Positions 1 to 8,490 are shown, counted from the stretch's first letter. The stretch: DNA of 64,000 nucleotides from SXVE01 sp036388895 (GCA_036388895.1 DASVQY010000069.1:21417-85416), one strand, 5' to 3'. The notes: generated by a model from the letters alone, not told the origin. Translations and numbers: made by a program.

Positions 1-633
1 ATTTTCTTCTGTAGGTTGTATGAAGTCTGGAAATACTAGTTGACCTTGTTGCTCCCTGATTTTTGATACCCACGCAGTATTAAAACAGTTAAAACGAATT
101 TTAATACCATTAATTTCAAAATTACGAGTATAACAAAGTCTATTGTAGCCCGTTTCTAATTTTAATGTATCAACTCTAGTAACTTTATTGATTAAGTTGT
201 TTTCTGTGGATTCAAGTTTATATAAAAAATTGAAAAAGTCGTCTTGAACTACTGTAATAGCATCTACAATAGAAGTGTCGTTATCATTGAGTGATTCAAG
301 TAACGCTTCACCACTTTTGAGGCTAAGGTTTCTTAGGGTAGTTGACTTTTTGAAATTACAATCGTGATTACCAGGAATTGCAACAAATTCAATACTCAAA
401 TCTTTATTATTTACTATTAATTTATTTCTAATAGCCGTTAAAAACTCATAACCTTTATTATATTCAGAAGGAAGTCCGGAAAAGGCTATATCTCCCGTAA
501 AAACAATAAAGCAGGCATCAGCTGTAGCTATTGGAGTTTGAATTGCTCTTGCAAGCAACTCTCCCTTATCGTCAAGGTTATTAACTTGGTCTTTAAAGTG
601 AGCATCACTTAGATGAATTATTACTATTTTCAT
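1..633 (-). CDS. Metallophosphoesterase (calcineurin-like), partial: C-terminus beyond left edge
   Basis: An open frame of 211 codons starts with ATG at 633 (minus) and runs off the left edge with no stop. The N-terminus shows the metal-binding blocks of the calcineurin-like phosphoesterase family: LSDAHF near residue 8, FTGDIAFSG near residue 39 and PGNHDCN near residue 80. Members cleave phosphomono- or diesters with two metal ions. The start is supported by GGAG about 7 nt upstream (TTGGAGAACCTC). The coding DNA is AT-rich like the integrated element to its right and unlike the chromosome after 12350. It lies outside that element's left attachment repeat, so it probably belongs to another mobile element or accessory region. 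The substrate cannot be told; phosphoesterases of this kind occur in defence loci as well as in repair. Confidence 0.8.
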   Translation of the reverse strand, partial: MKIVIIHLSDAHFKDQVNNLDDKGELLARAIQTPIATADACFIVFTGDIAFSGLPSEYNKGYEFLTAIRNKLIVNNKDLSIEFVAIPGNHDCNFKKSTTLRNLSLKSGEALLESLNDNDTSIVDAITVVQDDFFNFLYKLESTENNLINKVTRVDTLKLETGYNRLCYTRNFEINGIKIRFNCFNTAWVSKIREQQGQLVFPDFIQPTEEN

Positions 634-652
634 GAGGTTCTCCAATAAATTT

Positions 653-674
653 TTTGGCAACCATTTGGCAACCA
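653..674. repeat. Two tandem 11-bp repeats (TTTGGCAACCA)
   Basis: TTTGGCAACCA occurs twice head to tail at 653-663 and 664-674 with no mismatch. It lies about 50 bp outside the left attachment repeat at 726. The integrated element's own right end has paired GTGTCCC boxes about 50 bp inside its attachment repeat, so the arrangement fits arm-type integrase sites of a different element. The function is inferred from position only. Confidence 0.55.
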
Positions 675-683
675 AATGAGAAA

Positions 684-705
684 AAGGTGGTTGGGAAACC
701 ACCTT
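684..705 (-). terminator. Hairpin with T-run next to the tRNA fragment
   Basis: AAGGTGGTT and AACCACCTT form a perfect 9-bp stem with a 4-nt loop. On the minus strand the stem is followed by TTTCTC. It lies just downstream, in tRNA sense, of the 3' fragment of tRNA-Phe at 726-768, as the terminator at 12238-12259 lies behind the intact tRNA. This looks like an intrinsic terminator. Confidence 0.6.
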
Positions 706-725
706 GAACTATTGAAAAATATGGA

Positions 726-768
726 GGCTTGGGACGGAATTGAACCGCCGACACGCGGATTTTCAGTC
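726..768 (-). repeat. Left attachment site (3' fragment of tRNA-Phe)
   Basis: Forty-three bases identical to 12278-12320 cover the tRNA-Phe from the anticodon loop to the acceptor 3' strand. The four bases beyond (CCA and one more) also match, except that the discriminator base is T here and A in the intact gene. This is the displaced attachment copy of an element that inserted into the tRNA 3' half. Confidence 0.9.
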
Positions 769-838
769 TCTATAAGGTCAATTATTTCAATAATTATAGG
801 GGCTGCAAGCTCCATTTTGGGTAGCTTTTAACTTCAAT

Positions 839-855
839 GTGTCCTCAATGTGTCC
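839..855. repeat. Paired GTGTCC boxes, candidate integrase arm sites (left end)
   Basis: GTGTCC occurs at 839-844 and 850-855 within a tandem TGTCCTCAA repeat just before the integrase start. The 11-mer CTCAATGTGTC at 844-854 has an exact reverse complement at 12182-12192 near the other end of the element, where GTGTCCC boxes recur. Boxes shared by both ends fit arm-type integrase binding sites. This is inference from the sequence. Confidence 0.5.
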
Positions 856-876
856 TCAATAAAAAGGAAGGACATA

Positions 877-2010
877 ATGAAAGATAGAAGTGGATACGTA
901 TACGAAACAAAAGGGAAATGGATTGCCAGAGTAACAGTCAAGGATAATCAAGGCAAAAGGCGAAATCTAAAACGAACAGCAAAAACTAAATCAGAGGCAA
1001 AAGACTTATTAAAAACACTTTTGCGACAACTTGATAGTGAGGGATTAAAGGGAATAGATTCTGCTCGATTAACTTTTAACGATTTGGCGAAATACTATCA
1101 AACGCATTACACCACTGAGCCCGAATATTTTAATAACCGCAAGATTTCTGGAATGCGTGACTGGAAGCGCCGAAAGAATATGGTCAAAATGTTTTGCTCA
1201 TATTTTGGCAATCGTAAAGTTAGAGAAATCAGTTACGAAGATTTATTAGCTTTTAGAACCGCTAGATTAAAAACTCCGAAACCGAACAAAGGACAACGAT
1301 TTATAACCACTGTAAACCGAGAGTTAGCTTGTTTGCGACGAATTTTTAATATCGCTTTAAGACAGGATTGGATTATAAAAAATCCTTTCAATCGTGGTGA
1401 ATCGCTCATAGAAATATCAGCGGAAAGGAAGCGTGAAAGAATTTTAACTTTGGATGAGGAGCAAAGATTGCTCTCCGCTTGTGACCATTATCAAAGACAA
1501 CACTTGAAACCTTTGTTGATTTGTCTTCTCGATACTGGAGCAAGAAAGGGGGAAACATTAAAACTAACGTGGAAAGATGTTAGCTTTGAAAAGAAAGTAA
1601 TTACTTTTCGAGCAATGAATACCAAATCCTTACGAACTAGACAGGTTGGAATTACTAATCGGCTCTTCCAATTCTTGGAAGAACTTTGGCACAATTCTAA
1701 CAAAGATGTAGAAGGATTGGTCTTTGGTATTGTTGATAATGTCAGTAAATCCTTTTCATCTGCTTGTAAAGAAGCCGGAATCATAGTGGGCGGAATCGAT
1801 GGTATAACACTTCATTCATTGCGTCATAGTGCAGCTACAAGGTTGATAAAAGGACAAATGCCAATACAGTTGGTAGGGAAAATTTTAGGTCATACTCAAC
1901 CCCAGTCAACTTATCGTTATCTATCTGCGAACGATGAAACTTTACGTCAAGCCGCTTCAATTCTCGATTCTATTCAGGAGAATTGCGGCACTAAAGGCTT
2001 TTCAAAGTAA
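877..2010 (+). CDS. int: Tyrosine recombinase (element integrase)
   Basis: This is a 377-residue phage-type integrase that catalyses site-specific recombination between the element and the tRNA-Phe site. The catalytic set is visible: Arg near residue 223 in GARKGE, the HxxR block LHSLRH near 313-316, His near 339 in LGHTQ, and the nucleophile Tyr near 348 in TYRYLS. An N-terminal SAM-like core-binding region precedes the catalytic domain. ATG 877 is chosen over the upstream in-frame GTG at 850 because AAGGAAGGA lies just upstream and the GTG falls inside a putative integrase binding repeat. The gene lies about 110 bp from the left attachment site and reads into the element. A terminator hairpin follows at 2037. 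Confidence 0.95.
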   Translation: MKDRSGYVYETKGKWIARVTVKDNQGKRRNLKRTAKTKSEAKDLLKTLLRQLDSEGLKGIDSARLTFNDLAKYYQTHYTTEPEYFNNRKISGMRDWKRRKNMVKMFCSYFGNRKVREISYEDLLAFRTARLKTPKPNKGQRFITTVNRELACLRRIFNIALRQDWIIKNPFNRGESLIEISAERKRERILTLDEEQRLLSACDHYQRQHLKPLLICLLDTGARKGETLKLTWKDVSFEKKVITFRAMNTKSLRTRQVGITNRLFQFLEELWHNSNKDVEGLVFGIVDNVSKSFSSACKEAGIIVGGIDGITLHSLRHSAATRLIKGQMPIQLVGKILGHTQPQSTYRYLSANDETLRQAASILDSIQENCGTKGFSK

Positions 2011-2036
2011 ATTTGAAAGATGAATTAGGAATGATT

Positions 2037-2066
2037 AAGGATGGAGTTTCGGCTTCATCCTTTTTT
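2037..2066 (+). terminator. Intrinsic terminator after integrase
   Basis: AAGGATGGAG and CTTCATCCTT pair around a TTTCGG loop and are followed by a run of T. It lies 27 bp after the integrase stop. Confidence 0.75.
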
Positions 2067-2179
2067 GCATATAAGAATTAAATTTCTTATATTTGTTGCG
2101 CACAATAAGATGTGTATATTTTTGAGTTCAGTTCATTCAATGCCAAACGAAATTACTAAATCGAAACTAACAAATATCA

Positions 2180-3169
2180 ATGATAAATAATAAAAAAATA
2201 TCATATTTTGCTGGGCTAACTTTACTAGCTGCTGCGATTACTTTTTTTCTGATACCGTATTTAGTAACACAGCAATCTTGGGGCTGGACTTATGGAGATG
2301 AAACGGGTGTTATTGGCGATACGATGGGTGGCGTTGTCGGACCTGTTGTTGGTTTTATAGGTGCAATTCTAACTTTTCTCGCTTTCTACATTCAATACCA
2401 AGCAAACAAAGTTCAAATCGAATCCTTAAATGAGCAAAAGGCTTCTGCTCAGCAACAAGAAAAACAAATTTTACTTCAACAGTTTGAAAGTAATTTTTTT
2501 GAGTTGCTTAAATTACACAGAGAAAATGTCAAAGAGTTAAGTTACAGGGGTAGTGAAGGACGAAATGTAATCATAAAAATTGTCAATGAATTTTTTGAAA
2601 TAATGCAAGTGATTATAGATAGCAGAATTATTCGAGACAATAGGCTAGATGAACGGGACTTAGCTAACATTTCATACACAATACTATTTTTCGGAACAGA
2701 TAAAACAGTAACTGATGTTTTAGAAAACAGGTTTTTTGAGAAGTATTCACAAATTTATGATTCGATTGAGAAATTAATTGAAGAATTTCGTGAAAAGCCA
2801 AATCCCTACAAGCAAGATAAATATTATTATAATGGGCACCAATCAAGACTAGGACATTACTTTAGACATCTAATCAGAACTATCAGATACGTTCACAGAA
2901 ACAATTTTTTGACAGTCGAGCAAAAGAAAGATTATGTTAAAATTTTGAGAGCGCAACTTTCAAATCACGAACAAATTTTGCTATTTTTCAATTCTATCTC
3001 AGACTTAGGATTAAAGTGGGAATTAGCAGATACTGTTCCACCAAACGAAAAATTAATCACAACATATAACCTCATTAAAAACATTCCGCTTGGTTCTATT
3101 TATGGATTTAGACCTAAGCGTTATTATCCGAACATCAATCTTGAACACGACTTTGAAATTAGACTTTGA
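2180..3169 (+). CDS. Putative phage abortive infection protein (PutAbiC family)
   Basis: The product has 329 residues. Two hydrophobic segments (about 8-30 and 50-75) bracket a short GDETGVIGDTMGG stretch. A coiled, glutamine-rich linker and a soluble domain follow, starting QFESNFFELLKLHRENV and including YFRHLIRTIRYV and ILRAQLSNHEQ. This layout and these motifs match my memory of the putative phage abortive infection family (PF16872-like), a membrane-anchored group found in defence islands. Established knowledge links the family to abortive infection mainly by homology; the mechanism is unknown. Its place as cargo behind the integrase fits a defence role. There is no clear Shine-Dalgarno sequence. 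The following gene starts 118 bp downstream. Confidence 0.8.
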   Translation: MINNKKISYFAGLTLLAAAITFFLIPYLVTQQSWGWTYGDETGVIGDTMGGVVGPVVGFIGAILTFLAFYIQYQANKVQIESLNEQKASAQQQEKQILLQQFESNFFELLKLHRENVKELSYRGSEGRNVIIKIVNEFFEIMQVIIDSRIIRDNRLDERDLANISYTILFFGTDKTVTDVLENRFFEKYSQIYDSIEKLIEEFREKPNPYKQDKYYYNGHQSRLGHYFRHLIRTIRYVHRNNFLTVEQKKDYVKILRAQLSNHEQILLFFNSISDLGLKWELADTVPPNEKLITTYNLIKNIPLGSIYGFRPKRYYPNINLEHDFEIRL

Positions 3170-3287
3170 CAAACTTAGTATAGATAGACTTGTTTCTTCT
3201 TTGTTTCAGCGACAGAAGTGAACATATTTGTAAGCATAACTGCAAGATTTAAAATGACAATCAACCATAAGCAAGCATTACAAAACA

Positions 3288-4091
3288 ATGATAGAACAAA
3301 CATTTAATCTTAAAGGAGGAGTTTTAATAATAGGCTCACTACTTTGGCAGGATTACGTTAGGCGAAAGAGCAATACAATAAGGCTTGATTGGCGAAACAA
3401 TCATCTTGAGCTTAAATCCGCAATTGGTGTAAAAACCCCAATAAGATATGGTCGAATCTCAGGTGGTGGTGTTTATACTATGACATTTGCAAACTCTTGT
3501 AGAGGCAAAAATCTTGGGACAGGGTTCGTTGTTCCGTTTCGTAATAATCCTATAACGAACTTTACTCAATTAAGGGACGAGGCAAGAGAGTTAGCAAGGG
3601 CAGAAGGAATGGACAGAACTTTTATTTCTTCCATTGATAGAAATCCTTGGTGCGTTTTGGGGATTTTATTTAATAAGAAAAAAAAATCAAAGGCAAATAT
3701 TACAGCAGTAAGTAATTGGTGGGAGAAACAATTAATACAGGATGAGGACTACTCAAGATTTCAATCAGCTGATTTTGGACTTGGTAAAGAAAAGACTTGT
3801 ATTCTTTCAAACGGAGTTCTAAATATTCCTTGGGTAGTTCCGATAAAAAGCCAAGACAAAAAAGAATTAGGAGAGTATGACTTTGTTATTGCAACAGCCA
3901 CTCTTCCAACCAGGGATAAATATCCAAGTATAAAGAAACTTGTTTCAGCAGTTGAGCGAGATACCGACAGAAGATATTTTCTTAGAAATTATGAAAGAGG
4001 TATTACAACCTTCCAGGATGAGAGGGTGAATGCCAAGTTAAAATCATCGAAAACACACACAGACCATTTAGGACGAATAGTAAATAAATAA
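3288..4091 (+). CDS. Unrecognised 267-aa cargo protein (GSLLW N-terminal motif)
   Basis: I do not recognise a named family with certainty. The N-terminus has a beta-strand-like GGVLIIGSLLWQD block, then IRYGRISGGGVYTMTFA, which recalls gamma-glutamylcyclotransferase-like or AIG2-like folds (GSLL/YGR elements), but this is only a resemblance. The middle holds WCVLGILF and WWEKQL, and the C-terminal part is basic. There is no signal peptide or membrane segment. It follows the PutAbiC-like gene on the same strand and both are element cargo, so a defence-related job is possible but unproven. No good ribosome site precedes ATG 3288. AAGGAGGAG lies inside the early coding sequence but has no start codon after it in frame. 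Confidence 0.75.
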   Translation: MIEQTFNLKGGVLIIGSLLWQDYVRRKSNTIRLDWRNNHLELKSAIGVKTPIRYGRISGGGVYTMTFANSCRGKNLGTGFVVPFRNNPITNFTQLRDEARELARAEGMDRTFISSIDRNPWCVLGILFNKKKKSKANITAVSNWWEKQLIQDEDYSRFQSADFGLGKEKTCILSNGVLNIPWVVPIKSQDKKELGEYDFVIATATLPTRDKYPSIKKLVSAVERDTDRRYFLRNYERGITTFQDERVNAKLKSSKTHTDHLGRIVNK

Positions 4092-4948
4092 CAAACGAAG
4101 GAGCCCAAAGGATAATAAGGTATATTACTTTTATTGCCCTTTACTCGTATTACCTACAATTTTAGCCTTTGGTATTGAGCAAATAGCTTAGTGATTTCGT
4201 CATTTAACGCTTTTTTATCAGCAGGATGTAATGTTTTGTCCCGCCGCTTCACAAATTTCTCGATTAGATAATGAAGTCCTCTTGTTTAGTTTCTGATTTC
4301 TTGCTTTTTCTTACCTAATGTTTATTGTAAAGCGATTCTATTACTTGTAGAGCAAGAATCTTGAATGAAAATGAATTTCGAGCCTGTTCTAATTATTGGA
4401 ATGGGCTTTTCTCTTACCTTAATCATCTGGAATCATAGTGAATCGGAAAGATTTTGTTAACGAAGACTATTAAAGAGTATTAATAATTTTTGGCATTTCT
4501 GTTTTGTTTTATAAAGCTACACATCAAAGAAACAAGATAAGAGCATAATGTCTTAATCTAATAACTGCTGTTATTACAACAATTGTAGCAACAGGCAATT
4601 CGAAAAACTTAAAGCGTCCTCTGTTCATAAGCGCTCAGTATTGCTATCCATTACATTGATTTCTTACAATTGAAATCGATGAAAAACATTTCATCTCAAC
4701 CGAGAATAGTGAGGTTATTTACGTGTTAATGCGCTACTTTTGACGTTAAAAAAAATTAAAGGATAACGACTTTTTAACCGGGTTGGCGCACTAGCTGTGT
4801 AAATTGACAGCGATAGATAGGCGGCTTATGTAGCTGTCTAAAATTTATTGCGGATTGTGCTATTTCGGTTTTTCGCTATTTAAGCCATACACCGAAAGGG
4901 CAATATCCGTTCGGTATATGGCTTTTTATCTTTAGACAAGGAGAAAAA
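4092..4948. other. Long non-coding stretch with a structured leader
   Basis: No convincing gene is seen in 857 bases. A 31-codon frame (4365-4460) encodes a hydrophobic peptide without a ribosome site and may be a decayed membrane gene. Near the right end a TTGACA at 4804-4809, followed 17 bp later by TATGTA, could be a promoter for the HTH operon. A strong hairpin follows at 4882-4924. The stretch may hold regulatory sites or an origin; nothing firmer can be said. Confidence 0.5.
4882..4930 (+). terminator. Attenuator-like hairpin before the HTH operon
   Basis: AAGCCATA-c-ACCGAA pairs with TTCGGT-a-TATGGCTT (14 bp, one C/A mismatch) and is followed by TTTTTATC. It ends only about 20 bp before the HTH start codon and lies downstream of a promoter-like TTGACA. 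It is therefore either a terminator isolating the operon or a leader attenuator. Confidence 0.6.
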
Positions 4949-5167
4949 ATGGAATATCAAGAACTAATAGCTGCAAAAGAAGCAGCAAAGCATTTAGGAA
5001 TCAGCAGAGCAAGCCTTTGCCGTTTAGTAAAGAAAAACAGAATAGGTGTTTATCGCATTGGCAATCGAACAATGTTTGACAAAGAGGTATTAGACACTTT
5101 CAAAAAAAGCGTTTATGTAGAACCAAATTTTAGAGATTTGGAAAAGGAGAAGAAAGAAAATGAATAG
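4949..5167 (+). CDS. Small helix-turn-helix DNA-binding protein (excisionase/MerR-like)
   Basis: This 72-residue protein has an HTH_17-type fold: AAKEAAKHLGISRASLCRLVKKNRI followed by a wing with YRIGNRTMF and a helical tail ending in charged residues. Proteins of this size next to integrases and replication genes usually act as excisionase or as a repressor/activator of the element. ACAAGGAGAAAAA gives a good ribosome site. The gene overlaps the next by 8 bp, so it heads a three-gene, translationally coupled operon and may control replication or excision. A leader hairpin lies just upstream. Confidence 0.85.
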   Translation: MEYQELIAAKEAAKHLGISRASLCRLVKKNRIGVYRIGNRTMFDKEVLDTFKKSVYVEPNFRDLEKEKKENE

Positions 5168-5777
5168 AAGAGAATTATTAGAGAACACAAAATTATCGAA
5201 ACTGCCCAAATTACCAGTCCGGCGCAGTTTCGATAATGTGCTAAAGCTAAGAAATGATAATTATGGATTGGAAAACCCAGACATAATCGTTTCTTCGAAA
5301 GCAATTGTATATGATGCGAAAGTTGAGAGCAAGGTCGGGAAAATTATAACAATTGAGTGTGACAGTATATGCCAACCAAATCCAGGTGGTATAGGTTGCA
5401 TAGCGTGGGTTGCATATGACGAAAAGAGACAAATCATCGGACAACATTTTGAAAGTATCGGTAATGGAGAAAGCATTACTAATAACGTTGCCGAGTATAG
5501 TTCCGTTATTTCAGCGCTCAAATGGTGTTTGCGTAAGTTTGAAGAAATAAAAGTGTTAACAAGTTCTCAACTTGTAGTTGAACAAATTTCAGGCAAGTGG
5601 GAATGCAAATCAGAACTTCTCAAACCACTTTTAGGTAACGCAAGTGCATATGTTGCTCTAACAGCAGCAACAATAAATTGGATACCACAAAAAGAAAATA
5701 AAGTCGCAAATGCTCTTTGTGAGCTTGCTTACCTAAAAGCCAGAAGAGAGTTAGGAGGAGTGAAAAATGAGAACTAA
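5160..5777 (+). CDS. RNase H-fold protein with degenerate catalytic residues
   Basis: The product has 205 residues: a basic N-terminal extension of about 58 residues, then an RNase HI-type (RVT_3) domain. The first Asp is present (D68 in ECDSICQPNPGG) and so is the Glu (E112 in NVAEYSSV). The usual DSQLVV Asp is replaced (S135 in TSSQLVV) and the final Asp of the NxxADxLA motif is Asn (N184 in KVANALC). Two of four acidic metal ligands are missing, so nuclease activity is doubtful and a nucleic-acid binding role in replication is more likely. The gene overlaps the HTH gene by 8 bp and the primase gene by 11 bp, implying coupled translation and a shared job. Confidence 0.8.
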   Translation: MNRRELLENTKLSKLPKLPVRRSFDNVLKLRNDNYGLENPDIIVSSKAIVYDAKVESKVGKIITIECDSICQPNPGGIGCIAWVAYDEKRQIIGQHFESIGNGESITNNVAEYSSVISALKWCLRKFEEIKVLTSSQLVVEQISGKWECKSELLKPLLGNASAYVALTAATINWIPQKENKVANALCELAYLKARRELGGVKNEN

Positions 5778-7986
5778 GTTAGAAGTCAAAATCACAGAAT
5801 TTCTTTCCGCCTTCTTTCCTGACTTGAATGAAATAGTTAATTTCAGGGCGATTAAGCCTAAAAAAGAGCCGGATACCGAATATAATAGACCTAAAAAGAT
5901 TGCTGTCACACTAGCATCACTTGCAAGCAACAGTGTTTTGAAAAAAGCATTCTACGAGCTTAATAAAACTCGCGGAATCTATTTTGTAGTTAATTCCGGC
6001 GGCAATAAAAAAGCAGATATTACACGCTTTAACTCATTCTTTATTGAGATTGACGACCTGTCCATAGAAGAGCAACACGCGATTCTCGATGAAGCACCCA
6101 TTCAGCCAAGTATAAGAGTTGAGACACTGAAAAGTGTCCACTCTTACTGGTTGATTACTGGCGACTGTAGCCGAGAGAAATGGGAGCAAGTGCAAGAGCG
6201 ATTAATTGAGTTTTTTGGAAGCGACAAAGTAATTAAAGACGCTTCGAGGGTGATGCGCGTTCCTCATTTTAACTATGTTTCTTATGACGCTAACACTAAG
6301 AAATATTCTTGTGAGCGTGTGATTGATACAGTAGTTTTCGAGCCTTCGAGACGTTTTACAGCGGAGCAAATGCTTGAAGCGTTTCCGGTTGAAGAAATTA
6401 AGAGTGATGTAGTGACAAAGCCGGCATCGCAAAGGATGGAAGGTCAAAAGAAGACCCTTAAACTTAGAGTTCCTAAATCCAACAACGTGTTTACTACATT
6501 TGAAAAACGTCATTCAGAATTGATTCGCTGCCTACTTGGTCATCCTACTTCCGCCCTGAATGGTAACGGTATCTTTGACTGTCAGGGCATTTGTCATAAT
6601 GGAATAGGCAATACTGCTCTTATGTTTGACCCGGCAACTGGAGTAGTTCATTGCAACAAAGGATGTGACTACCCGACAATTCTAAGAGCGTTTGGATTAC
6701 CTGACGAATATCTTTCTTCATCAAATTCGCAAATTCGCGCAGATGATGAAATGAAAAAAGAAAACATCACTCCTCAACTAGACCGAAAAGCACTTTTCGG
6801 ATTGGCAGGAGATTTCGTGAAAACTATCTATCCGCACACGGAAGCAGACGAATCAGCACTGCTCATTCAGCTGCTAGTCGGATTCGGTAATATGATAGGA
6901 CGTTCTGCTTATTACATTGCAGACGGTTCTAAACATCATACCAACCTTTACGCATTGATTGTGGGTAAAACAAGTGCAGCTAAAGGTTCGGCACTTTCTC
7001 ACGTTAAGAACCAATTCAAAACGATGGAAGAAGATTGGGCAATGAAACGTATTCAAAGTGGTTTGTCATCGGGTGAAGGATTGATTAAAGCAGTTGAAAA
7101 CAACGTAATTTTAGAGCATAAACGTCTTCTGGTAGTTGAATCAGAATTTGCTTCTGTTCTTCAAATGCAGAAACGGGAAGGAAACATTCTAAGCACAGTT
7201 CTAAGGAATTTCTGGGACAATGGAGAAGCGCAAACCTTAACAAAGAATGAGCCTGTTACCACAACTGGCGCTCACGTTTCAATTATTGGTCATATAACTC
7301 CAGAGGAGTTGGAAAGATGTATCAACTCTACTGATTTATCAAACGGTTATGCCAACCGTTTCTTATTTACATATGTAAAACGTAGTAAGAATCTACCTGA
7401 CGGCGGAAGGTTATCTCAGGAAGAATCTTTACGTTTAACAAAACGTTTCAAAGAAGCAGTTGATTTTGCAAAAAATGTTCAAGAAATGAAGCGTGACGAA
7501 GAGGCAGCTAAACTATGGAGAGACGTTTATCAAAAACTCGTTGAAGATAAGGAAGGAATATTCGGTAAAGTTATAGCAAGAGCCAGAGCGCAAATTCTAC
7601 GTCTTTCCTGCATATATGCTCTTCTTGACTTGTCGGAAACAATAAGGCGTGAGCATTTAGAATCTGCATTAGCCTTGTGGGAATACTGCGAAGATTCAGC
7701 ACGTTATATTTTCCGTGGAGATACTCTTAGCAAAGATGCGCGAAAATTACACGATTGGTTATGTGAAGCTAATGACAAGGGTATGAACAAAACCGAAATT
7801 TTTAAGAAATTCGGTAACAGGATTAAAGCCGATAAACTTGAAACTGTTCTAAATGAATTGAGCCAGTCAAATGTAGCTTTTAATAAAGAAGTATCTACAG
7901 CTGGTCGGGAAGAAGAACGTTGGTATGTTGTAAACAAAGCGCGAATTGATGAATTTGATGAAGAAAGGTTCAGTTTGAGACCTTAA
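5767..7986 (+). CDS. Primase-like/DUF3987 replication protein
   Basis: This large protein (739 residues) combines three parts. The N-terminal 200 residues resemble RepB-type primase domains (FFIEIDD, an SVHSYWLI strand, RVMRVPHFNY). Around residue 270-300 is a zinc-ribbon-like block (DCQGICH ... HCNKGCD), as in phage and plasmid primases. From about residue 340 a DUF3987 ATPase-like domain follows, with the loop VGKTSAAKGSA near 398-408 and LLVVESEFASVLQ as a Walker B-like strand. Such proteins prime and unwind DNA for plasmids and integrative elements. It is the last gene of the HTH/RNase H-fold operon; a terminator hairpin follows at 8049. It is probably the element's replication initiator or primase-helicase. 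Confidence 0.8.
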   Translation: MRTKLEVKITEFLSAFFPDLNEIVNFRAIKPKKEPDTEYNRPKKIAVTLASLASNSVLKKAFYELNKTRGIYFVVNSGGNKKADITRFNSFFIEIDDLSIEEQHAILDEAPIQPSIRVETLKSVHSYWLITGDCSREKWEQVQERLIEFFGSDKVIKDASRVMRVPHFNYVSYDANTKKYSCERVIDTVVFEPSRRFTAEQMLEAFPVEEIKSDVVTKPASQRMEGQKKTLKLRVPKSNNVFTTFEKRHSELIRCLLGHPTSALNGNGIFDCQGICHNGIGNTALMFDPATGVVHCNKGCDYPTILRAFGLPDEYLSSSNSQIRADDEMKKENITPQLDRKALFGLAGDFVKTIYPHTEADESALLIQLLVGFGNMIGRSAYYIADGSKHHTNLYALIVGKTSAAKGSALSHVKNQFKTMEEDWAMKRIQSGLSSGEGLIKAVENNVILEHKRLLVVESEFASVLQMQKREGNILSTVLRNFWDNGEAQTLTKNEPVTTTGAHVSIIGHITPEELERCINSTDLSNGYANRFLFTYVKRSKNLPDGGRLSQEESLRLTKRFKEAVDFAKNVQEMKRDEEAAKLWRDVYQKLVEDKEGIFGKVIARARAQILRLSCIYALLDLSETIRREHLESALALWEYCEDSARYIFRGDTLSKDARKLHDWLCEANDKGMNKTEIFKKFGNRIKADKLETVLNELSQSNVAFNKEVSTAGREEERWYVVNKARIDEFDEERFSLRP

Positions 7987-8048
7987 TTTACCTAATTCAT
8001 AAAACTCGATAGCGAATCATCGTAATTATTACACGTGAAAACATAGAG

Positions 8049-8083
8049 ACGAGTCATTAAATATTAATTTATGGCTCGTTTTG
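8049..8083 (+). terminator. Intrinsic terminator after primase gene
   Basis: ACGAG-t-CAT pairs with ATG-g-CTCGT and is followed by TTTTG, 62 bp after the stop. A second weaker hairpin (ACACAC/GTGTGT arms, 8091-8134) followed by a T-run lies just beyond. From here to 8458 I see no gene. Confidence 0.6.
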
Positions 8084-8458
8084 AAATTTTACACACCGGT
8101 TGGGGGTATGCCCTTCGTATTCTACCTTGTGTGTGTTTTTTTAAAAAAAAATCTCCGCGCACAGAAATAAAAAATCAAAATGTTCGAAAAAGTAAAATTT
8201 GTATAAAGCGTATTAAGGTAAAATGCTATAAATATAATGGTTGCCACAATTGCAGTGAGTTTTCCAGATAATATAACATTTGCCTTTTCTTTTTGCCTGA
8301 TTTGTTCTAAAAACTAAAATCCGAGTTGCAGAAAGAGTCTATTAGTTAGCAGTGAGGACTATTAGCTTAATTTTTATCAAAACTTCGGATTAGAAATGTT
8401 TATTTAGAAACCTCTTAGAAATTCAAGCTGAGATAATTAATTAGCTTTCCAGACTCAA

Positions 8459-8490
8459 AAAGCCAATGAGTAAAGAAACTTATTGGCTTT
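8459..8490 (-). terminator. Intrinsic terminator of the ABC-3C-like operon
   Basis: On the minus strand AAGCCAATAAGT pairs with ACTCATTGGCTT (one mismatch) around TTCTTT, followed by TTT. It starts at the ATPase stop codon. Confidence 0.75.

Noticed and set aside
4365..4460. 31-codon ORF encoding a hydrophobic peptide
   Set aside because: No ribosome site and no supporting context; it could be a decayed membrane gene but cannot be supported as a real gene.
8091..8140. Possible origin of transfer (GGGGGTATGCCC within ACACAC/GTGTGT arms)
   Set aside because: No relaxase gene is present and the arms with T-run fit a weak terminator at least as well; there is not enough to call an oriT.
8071..8271. 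66-aa plus-strand ORF after the primase gene
   Set aside because: Its ATG lies in the right arm of a terminator hairpin (8049-8083), there is no ribosome site, and the peptide is Cys/Lys-rich with no protein-like pattern.
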